A stretch of DNA of 10,549 nt. Source: DATFML01 sp964571225. Lineage in GTDB: Bacteria > Pseudomonadota > Gammaproteobacteria > DATFLG01. Location: the NCBI GenBank assembly GCA_964571225.1, contig CAZNBB010000118.1, positions 1-10,549 of the forward strand, in the 5' to 3' direction. Positions 6,054-10,549 of this stretch are shown piece by piece. A program made the translations under genes and the position numbers. The notes beneath the pieces were generated by a model. That model searched no databases. It was given only the letters and a program-made list of their open reading frames with translations, and was not told the origin of the DNA. Every line of letters begins with the position of its first letter. Position 1 is the stretch's first letter.

Positions 6054-7625
6054 CTACAGACTGCTCTGCTGGACCAGCGACTCGAAATGCCGGGCCATAC
6101 CTGCCAACGTCCCGCTGGCGCTTTCCGTTTCCCGGGCGGCCTCTGCGGTGCGTTCGGCGACCCCGCTGATGTTGGCGATGCTGCGGTTGATTTCTTCGGC
6201 CACGGCGCTCTGTTCTTCCGCTGCGCTGGCAATCTGTGCGGTCATGTCATGGATGCGGGCAACGGCGTCGTGGATGCTGTGCAACGACTGGCGCGCCTGG
6301 TTTGCCTGAGTCACGCTGCCGCTGGCGCGGTCGCGGCTCGTGTTCATCACGTCCACGGCCTGGGTTGAACCCGACTGCAGCCGTTCGATCATGGCGTGGA
6401 TTTCTGCGGTGGAATCCTGCGTGCGTTGTGCCAACGTACGAACCTCGTCAGCCACAACGGCGAAACCGCGGCCGTGGTCACCGGCCCGAGCCGCCTCGAT
6501 GGCCGCGTTCAGAGCGAGCAGATTGGTCTGTTCCGCGATGGACCGTATGACGTCGAGCACAGTGCCTATGCCGTCGGTTTCGCCGTGCAGTTGTTCGATG
6601 ACCTGCGCCGCATGCTGGATGTCTTTGGCCAACTCGTCGATGGATGCCATGGTCTGCTCGACGATCCGGTTGCCGGCTGCTACCTCCTGGTCCGCATGTT
6701 GTGCCGCCTGGGCGGCTTCACTCGTGTTCCTGGCGACTTCCTGGACGGTGGCGGTCATCTCATGCATGGCGGTGGCGACCTGTTCGGTGTCCGATTGCTG
6801 CTGCCGCACACCCTCGCTGGTCTGTTCCACGTTGGACACGGTGGTGCGGGCGAGATTCGTCAGTTCGACCACCGACTCGTCGATGCGACCCACCACCGTT
6901 CGCAGCTTGGCCTGCAGCGCGTGCAGTCCCAGTTGTATCTGAGCCACTTCGTCGGATGAACCGGCGTATATCTGTCGCATGAGGGGATTGTCGAAGAGGG
7001 TCCGTACCTGACGGGCAAGCGCGCGGGTACGGCGCGTGAGCAGGCCTGCAAGCATCCACGACACGGCGGCGCCGGTCAGCAGCGACGTGCCCGCGACGGG
7101 CCATGGAACATTGCCGCCGAGCATGCCCGTCGCCAGGGCGCCCGACAGGACGAGGAGCATGCCCGCGAAGGTCTTGGTCCTGACTCCGGGTTCGTAGGGG
7201 ACGACGCGGGGTCCCTTGCCGTCCTTCAAACGCCTGTAAACGCTCGCGGCCCGTTGTACGTGTTTGCCGGCGGGGACCGTTCGCACGGATTGGTAGCCTG
7301 TGATCCGGCCGTCTTCGAAGACCGGCGCCACGTAGGCATCCACCCAATAATGATCGCCGTTCTTGCAGCGGTTCTTGACGATCCCCAACCAGGGCTTGCC
7401 GGTCTTCAAGGTCTTCCAAAGATCGTCGAAGGCCGCGGGCGGCATGTCCGGATGGCGGACGATATTGTGATTCCGGCCTTCCAACTCCTCGGCGGAGAAG
7501 CCGCTGACCTCGATGAAGTTGCGGTTTGCGTAGCGGATGATTCCTTTCAGGTCGGTGAGGGACAGCAGATGCTCGTGTTCGGGAAAAGTGCGTTCAGTAC
7601 CGGTGACCGGCAGGTTGATCTTCAT
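6054..7625 (-). CDS. Aer-like PAS-domain methyl-accepting chemotaxis (aerotaxis) receptor
   Basis: This predicted inner-membrane energy-taxis receptor of 523 residues signals through CheW/CheA. The cytoplasmic PAS domain (about 18-118) closely matches E. coli Aer. Residues important for FAD binding or signalling in Aer occur at the same positions: H53, R57, H58, D60 and W79, in HNIVRHPDMP and GKPWLGIVKN; NGDHYWV follows at 89-95. Two hydrophobic segments (about 153-170 and 174-196) form a membrane hairpin with almost no periplasmic part, as in Aer. A HAMP-like region (about 197-250) leads to the MCP coiled coil, whose conserved tip spans about 361-401 (EQTNLLALNAAIEAARAG, GRGFAVVADEVRTLAQR). 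The C-terminus lacks an NWETF-type CheR tether. The ATG at 7625 has GAGGTAG about 10 nt upstream. It is transcribed alone and convergent with serS. FAD binding and oxygen response are inferred from similarity. Confidence 0.93.
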   Translation of the reverse strand: MKINLPVTGTERTFPEHEHLLSLTDLKGIIRYANRNFIEVSGFSAEELEGRNHNIVRHPDMPPAAFDDLWKTLKTGKPWLGIVKNRCKNGDHYWVDAYVAPVFEDGRITGYQSVRTVPAGKHVQRAASVYRRLKDGKGPRVVPYEPGVRTKTFAGMLLVLSGALATGMLGGNVPWPVAGTSLLTGAAVSWMLAGLLTRRTRALARQVRTLFDNPLMRQIYAGSSDEVAQIQLGLHALQAKLRTVVGRIDESVVELTNLARTTVSNVEQTSEGVRQQQSDTEQVATAMHEMTATVQEVARNTSEAAQAAQHADQEVAAGNRIVEQTMASIDELAKDIQHAAQVIEQLHGETDGIGTVLDVIRSIAEQTNLLALNAAIEAARAGDHGRGFAVVADEVRTLAQRTQDSTAEIHAMIERLQSGSTQAVDVMNTSRDRASGSVTQANQARQSLHSIHDAVARIHDMTAQIASAAEEQSAVAEEINRSIANISGVAERTAEAARETESASGTLAGMARHFESLVQQSSL

Positions 7626-7713
7626 TATTGGGCTCTACCTCTTCAGGACGTTGTTATGGTGCCAATCGGTACTTGCCGTCAGGGCGTCGTGGCCCGGTTG
7701 GAAAGCCGGTTGG

Positions 7714-7740
7714 TTTATATGGCCAGGGTGGTGCGGGCAA
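7714..7740 (-). promoter_or_regulatory. Possible sigma-70-type promoter of the chemoreceptor gene
   Basis: Reading leftward, TTGCCC (7740-7735) is followed after 15 bp by TATAAA (7719-7714). The spacing is short, but the -10 box is good. It would give a leader of about 80 nt before the ATG at 7625. Confidence 0.3.
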
Positions 7741-7805
7741 ACGATGGTGCGCGGTCTGTCCGCTTACGTCGGTCCCTGCAGAAAGGCCCATGTCCGTTGT
7801 GGTTA

Positions 7806-7832
7806 CTAGCGTCGTTGTCTTGGGTTTCTTTA
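7806..7832 (-). promoter_or_regulatory. Possible sigma-28 (FliA) promoter of the chemoreceptor gene
   Basis: Reading leftward, TAAAGAAA (7832-7825), an 11-bp spacer and GACGCTAG (7813-7806) resemble the FliA consensus TAAAGTTT-N11-GCCGATAA, with 5 of 8 matches in each box and exact spacing. FliA control is common for chemoreceptors. The implied leader is long (about 170 nt), which lowers confidence. Confidence 0.25.
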
Positions 7833-7844
7833 GTGACCTAGAGC

Positions 7845-7858
7845 ACCAAAATTTCGGT
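7845..7858. repeat. Short AT-centred inverted repeat (possible operator)
   Basis: ACC-a-AAATTT-c-GGT is a 14-bp dyad with one mismatched pair, lying in the divergent control region just upstream of the sigma-28-like site. It could be a regulator binding site; it is short enough to be chance. Confidence 0.25.
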
Positions 7859-8018
7859 CTGACTCAACCAATGTAAAGAATAGGTGAAGTTGGAGGGCCG
7901 GTGCCGCAGAACCGTCGGTGACGCTCGCTGTCTTAATGCTGCATGGCAATCTATTCGGGTCCGGGGTGGCAGTGACGCTCCCGGTGCGGTGGTCGGATCG
8001 GCAGAGGAAAAAGAGATC

Positions 8019-8729
8019 GTGGGGCGGACAATCGGCAGGACTTTGAAAAGACCATTCATCGCAGTGCAGTTGCTTTTCGTTGTCGGTGCGTTGCTGGGTT
8101 GGAGTACCGTGAAGGCTGACAGCAGCCTTGCCCGCAAGGTACAGACGGCGACCAACGTGCTCGAACAGATCCAGTCCATTCCGGAGCAGAGCATACCCCC
8201 GGCGTTGCTGATGCACGCCCAAGGGATCGCCGTGATCCCGGGTGTCATCAAGGCGGGATTCATCTTCGGGGGTCGTCACGGCACCGGTGTGCTGGTGGTG
8301 CGCAAGTCCAACGGGCAGTGGAGCGATCCGTTGTTCGTATCCCTTACCGGCGGCAGCGTGGGTTGGCAACTGGGCGTGTCCTCGACGGATGTGGTCCTGG
8401 TATTCAAGAACCGGCGCGGCATCCAGCATATCCTGAACGGTACTTTCACCCTCGGCGTGGATGGAGCCGTGGCCGCCGGGCCTGTCGGACGGCAGGGATC
8501 GGCCGATACCAACGGTCGGCTGAACGCGTCCATCTATTCGTACTCGCGCAGTCGGGGGTTCTTCGCAGGCGTGTCTCTTGAAGGCTCGGCAATCAGCATG
8601 GACGACGGGGACAACGCGGCCTTCTATGGGGGCGCGAGCGATCAGCAGATACTTGCCGGCAACGTCGTCGGGGCTCCCGATGCGGCTCGGCAATTCGTTG
8701 CGGTTGCGGACAGGGCCGCCACTGGCTGA
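8019..8729 (+). CDS. Secreted SYLF-domain (Ysc84/DUF500) lipid-binding-like protein
   Basis: This 236-residue protein has a cleavable signal peptide: basic start GRTIGRTLKR, hydrophobic core about 12-28, and an AXA-type site STVKA/DS after residue 33, so it is predicted periplasmic. The rest is a SYLF domain, a fold whose eukaryotic members bind phosphoinositides. Typical stretches are LLMHAQGIAVIPGVIKAGFI at 59-78, GGRHGTGVLVVR at 80-91, then WSDPLFVSLTGGSVGWQLGV, and late SRSRGFFAGVSLEGSAIS with an Asp-rich MDDGDNAAFYG end. No lipobox Cys is seen. I chose the GTG at 8019 (AGAGG 11 nt upstream) because the signal peptide then begins naturally. The frame is open back to a GTG at 7884, but those extra 45 residues are Arg/Gly-rich and unlike the family. 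Bacterial function is poorly known; an envelope lipid role is inferred. Confidence 0.88.
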   Translation: MGRTIGRTLKRPFIAVQLLFVVGALLGWSTVKADSSLARKVQTATNVLEQIQSIPEQSIPPALLMHAQGIAVIPGVIKAGFIFGGRHGTGVLVVRKSNGQWSDPLFVSLTGGSVGWQLGVSSTDVVLVFKNRRGIQHILNGTFTLGVDGAVAAGPVGRQGSADTNGRLNASIYSYSRSRGFFAGVSLEGSAISMDDGDNAAFYGGASDQQILAGNVVGAPDAARQFVAVADRAATG

Positions 8730-8748
8730 GCGGCCGATCCAGGTAGCG

Positions 8749-8803
8749 GGGGCCGGGCGACGGCGGGCCGGCAGGGTATGGCGGGACGTGCGGCCCCGGC
8801 CCC
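8749..8803. repeat. GC-rich inverted repeat between SYLF and CPBP genes
   Basis: GGGGCCGGG (8749-8757) and CCCGGCCCC (8795-8803) are perfect 9-bp complements separated by 37 nt, starting 19 nt after the SYLF stop. The loop is itself GC-rich. There is no T-run, so termination is uncertain. TACACT at 8806-8811 just after it could be a -10 box for the next gene, but no -35 is convincing. Confidence 0.35.
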
Positions 8804-8866
8804 GGTACACTGTCACCCGAAACGACTCCGGACACTGGGCAATCGGCCCGCTAGGATTTGATTTTC

Positions 8867-9541
8867 ATGCAGCCATCGCGCCGCCAGCAGTCGATCGAAG
8901 TGTGCGTGTTTCTGCTGCTGATCGTTCCTGCCATGTTCCTTTCGTTGGCCGCCTTGAGTCCGGACCGGCTGGATTTCCCTTTGGTAGCGCTTTCCAGTTC
9001 CCTGAGCGACCTTGCCATGACGGCTTTGGTGCTCTATTTCGTGTGGTGCAACAGAGAGGGGCTCGGGGCGCTCGGTTGGACCAGGCGCAACTTCGGTCGT
9101 GAACTGGCGGTCGGGGGTGTGCTTTTCCTTCCGTTTTTCATCGGCGTGGGCTATGTCGCGCGCCTGTTCGAAGCTGCCGGACTGTCGGCCCCGCCAGGCC
9201 CGCCGCAGTTTCTGATGCCCCACGGTCCGTATCAAATAGCCGCGGCCTTCGCGTTTCTGGTGATTGTGGCGGTGTCCGAGGAGACCATCTTCAGGGGCTA
9301 CCTGATAAGGCGCTTCTGGGCCGTTACCGGCAGTCGCACGGCGGCGGTCGTTCTCTCATCTTTCGTGTTCGCCATCGGTCATGGGTATGAGGGCTCGGCG
9401 GGCGTGGCCACTGTCGGACTGATGGGCGTGGTGTTTTCCGTCGTATACCTGTGGCGGGGCAGCCTGGTTGCGGCCATCGCCATGCATTTCCTACAGGACA
9501 CGGTCAGCATAATGCTGTCCGTCCTGGCGGGTTCCCACTGA
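8867..9541 (+). CDS. CPBP-family intramembrane metalloprotease-like protein (CAAX protease/bacteriocin-processing family)
   Basis: This multi-spanning inner-membrane protein of 224 residues has hydrophobic segments at about 11-30, 43-60, 79-101, 122-137, 157-173, 181-196 and 199-221. All three motif sets of the CPBP (ABI, type II CAAX protease) family are present: EETIFR (EExxxR) at 138-143, FVFAIGH (FxxxH) at 166-172, and HFLQD (HxxxN/D) at 207-211. The catalytic glutamates and histidines therefore look intact. Bacterial substrates are unknown for most members; roles include peptide processing and immunity to bacteriocins. No CAAX protein or bacteriocin precursor is visible nearby, so no substrate can be proposed. 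The start ATG at 8867 has AGGA 10 nt upstream (8853-8856); the in-frame TTG at 8858 lies too close to it. The gene is 138 bp after the SYLF gene on the same strand and converges with the diguanylate cyclase gene 21 bp away. Confidence 0.9.
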   Translation: MQPSRRQQSIEVCVFLLLIVPAMFLSLAALSPDRLDFPLVALSSSLSDLAMTALVLYFVWCNREGLGALGWTRRNFGRELAVGGVLFLPFFIGVGYVARLFEAAGLSAPPGPPQFLMPHGPYQIAAAFAFLVIVAVSEETIFRGYLIRRFWAVTGSRTAAVVLSSFVFAIGHGYEGSAGVATVGLMGVVFSVVYLWRGSLVAAIAMHFLQDTVSIMLSVLAGSH

Positions 9542-9562
9542 AGGAATCACGGCAATAGTGGA

Positions 9563-10549
9563 TCACGCAGCGGAATCGGCAGCTCCTGCCAGTCCCGGCG
9601 TGACGGCCATGATGCCGGCGCGTCCGTGTTTGCCCTTGGAGTGATAGAGCGCCGCGTCAACCCGTTCGAGCAGCTCGGAGAGCGTTGTGCCGTGCAGCGG
9701 TGCCTCGCCCATCCCTATGGTGATACTGCAGTCGACGCCCAGACGCTGAGCCTCGTCGGCAATCTCGTTCTGGATGCGTCTGGCGACGTGTTCTGCCTGC
9801 GACAAATCGGTGTCGACAAGAAGCATGACGAATTCGTCGCCGCCGTGGCGCGCCGCCAGGTCGCCCGCGCGAATGCTGTTGCGCAGCACCTCGGCAAAGC
9901 GCTGCAGGACACGGTCTCCCATGGCGTGGCCGTGGGTGTCGTTGACATCTTTGAACTTGTCCATGTCCGCGAACATCACGACCAGGGGCCGGCCACTGCG
10001 TTCCGTACGGCGGAACAGATGTTCGGCCCGCTCGAACAGGGCCCGCCGATTGAACAGTCCGGTCAGGGTGTCGATGTTGCTGCTCTGTTCCAGTTTGCGG
10101 CGGGAGACTTCGATGCGGCTCATCAATATATACGCATAGACCAGAATGATCGCGCCGAATAGATTGAGGAAGACGACCCCCGCACTGAACTGATGGATAG
10201 CACCGAGGTAACGCAGGCTCAATATGACCATCGCGGATCCGAAGCATCCCGCAAGCGCTTCGGCAAACAACCGCATCCCGTAACGCATGCCGTTGCCAAG
10301 TACGACCATGATGTACACGAGGGCCGAAGGTGGAATGTCGTAGGGGTCGTTCAGCAGTGAGATCGATACCATGGCGATATCGAGCCACATGGCCAGCCGG
10401 TAGCGTGAGGGGGAGTAGGGGTGGCGCCGGGCATGCAGGAACAGCGTCGTATTGCAGACGAAGTAGACCCCGTAGACGATGTTGATCTGGTGAAGAGGCA
10501 TCCACAGCGGCGTGAAGTGGATGGTGAAGTTGAAAAATACCAGTCCGAG
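9563..10549 (-). CDS. Membrane diguanylate cyclase (GGDEF), 5' end outside window
   Basis: This enzyme should make cyclic di-GMP from two GTP. The frame is open to the right edge, giving 328 visible residues; the ATG at 10501 is probably internal because hydrophobic coding sequence continues upstream of it. The membrane part (visible 1-about 146) has about five hydrophobic segments and includes VVLGNGMRYGMR. A short helix leads to the GGDEF domain (about 158-310). There, DTLTGLFNRRAL, the metal-binding FADMDKFKDVND and GHAMGD are all present, and the active-site GGDEF is intact at 236-240. An RxxD inhibitory site (RAGD, 227-230) sits exactly 5 residues before GGDEF, so product inhibition is expected. 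There is no EAL or HD-GYP domain in view. The membrane region resembles the sensor part of RpfC (see findings). It converges on the CPBP gene with a 21-bp gap and no clear terminator. Confidence 0.94.
   Translation of the reverse strand, partial: LGLVFFNFTIHFTPLWMPLHQINIVYGVYFVCNTTLFLHARRHPYSPSRYRLAMWLDIAMVSISLLNDPYDIPPSALVYIMVVLGNGMRYGMRLFAEALAGCFGSAMVILSLRYLGAIHQFSAGVVFLNLFGAIILVYAYILMSRIEVSRRKLEQSSNIDTLTGLFNRRALFERAEHLFRRTERSGRPLVVMFADMDKFKDVNDTHGHAMGDRVLQRFAEVLRNSIRAGDLAARHGGDEFVMLLVDTDLSQAEHVARRIQNEIADEAQRLGVDCSITIGMGEAPLHGTTLSELLERVDAALYHSKGKHGRAGIMAVTPGLAGAADSAA

Larger units (their letters stand above)
7626..8018. other. Divergent intergenic region between receptor and SYLF genes
   Basis: These 393 bp separate two divergent genes. 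Short open frames cross the region on both strands, but none shows a recognisable domain, and codon quality looks poor. It contains candidate promoters for the receptor gene (see 7714-7740 and 7806-7832) and an AT-rich dyad at 7845-7858. I see no convincing -35/-10 pair for the SYLF gene. The region is locally more AT-rich around 7801-7885 than its surroundings, as expected for a control region. Confidence 0.5.

Noticed and set aside
7640..7665. Sigma-54 promoter on the minus strand (TTGGCAC at about 7663-7657)
   Set aside because: The -24 half looks good, but the obligatory GC of the -12 element is absent at the right spacing.
7254..7841. Open frame of 195 codons on the plus strand over the receptor's 5' end and the intergenic region
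   Set aside because: Two thirds is antisense to the PAS domain, and the remainder resembles no protein and has no good ribosome binding site.
7884..8018. 45-residue N-terminal extension of the SYLF protein from the GTG at 7884
   Set aside because: It would bury the signal peptide, is Arg/Gly-rich and unlike the family, and has a weaker ribosome binding site than the GTG at 8019.
7830..8816. Open frame of 328 codons on the minus strand across the SYLF gene
   Set aside because: It is antisense to a recognisable SYLF domain with a signal peptide. The reverse translation is Arg/His/Pro-rich and matches no family I know.
1..10549. CRISPR array, tRNA/rRNA, insertion sequence, toxin-antitoxin or phage genes
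   Set aside because: None was seen on either strand: no regularly spaced repeats, no cloverleaf-like segments, and no transposase, integrase or toxin motifs.

Overview
The window looks like a chromosomal segment of a GC-rich gammaproteobacterium, roughly 60-65% GC by eye. Three things point there: the gene order ftsK - lolA - rarA - crcB - serS, a conserved housekeeping block of gammaproteobacteria such as Pseudomonas; a LolA-based outer-membrane system; and an Aer-type chemoreceptor. I cannot name the genus. I see no insertion sequence, integrase, CRISPR array, tRNA or rRNA, and no genuinely unknown multi-gene system. I regard this as mostly ordinary core genome with a few points worth checking.

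Layout. Positions 1-3143 (+) hold the 3' part of ftsK (DNA translocase), then lolA (lipoprotein carrier) and rarA (AAA+ ATPase), with gaps of only 32 and 24 bp, consistent with one operon. Positions 3144-3853 hold an independently expressed small heat-shock protein gene with its own promoter-like sequence, strong ribosome binding site and intrinsic terminator. It splits the usual rarA-crcB junction. Positions 3854-4636 hold a foldable leader sequence, crcB (fluoride channel) and a DUF190 gene overlapping it by 4 bp. serS follows at 4708-5985. A long hairpin lies between serS and the convergent chemoreceptor gene.

Positions 6054-7625 (-) encode an Aer-like receptor (PAS, two membrane segments, MCP signalling domain). 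A 393-bp divergent intergenic region separates it from a secreted SYLF-domain protein gene (8019-8729, +). A CPBP-family membrane protease gene follows (8867-9541, +). Convergent to it, and running off the right edge, is a membrane diguanylate cyclase (9563-10549, -) whose membrane region resembles the sensor part of RpfC.

How the genes work together. The left half covers growth and envelope functions: chromosome segregation, lipoprotein transport, fork rescue, seryl-tRNA charging, protein folding and fluoride detoxification. The right half covers environmental response: energy taxis, a periplasmic lipid-binding-like protein, a membrane protease and c-di-GMP synthesis. Motility (Aer) and sessility (c-di-GMP) genes lie near each other, but the sequence shows no direct coupling.
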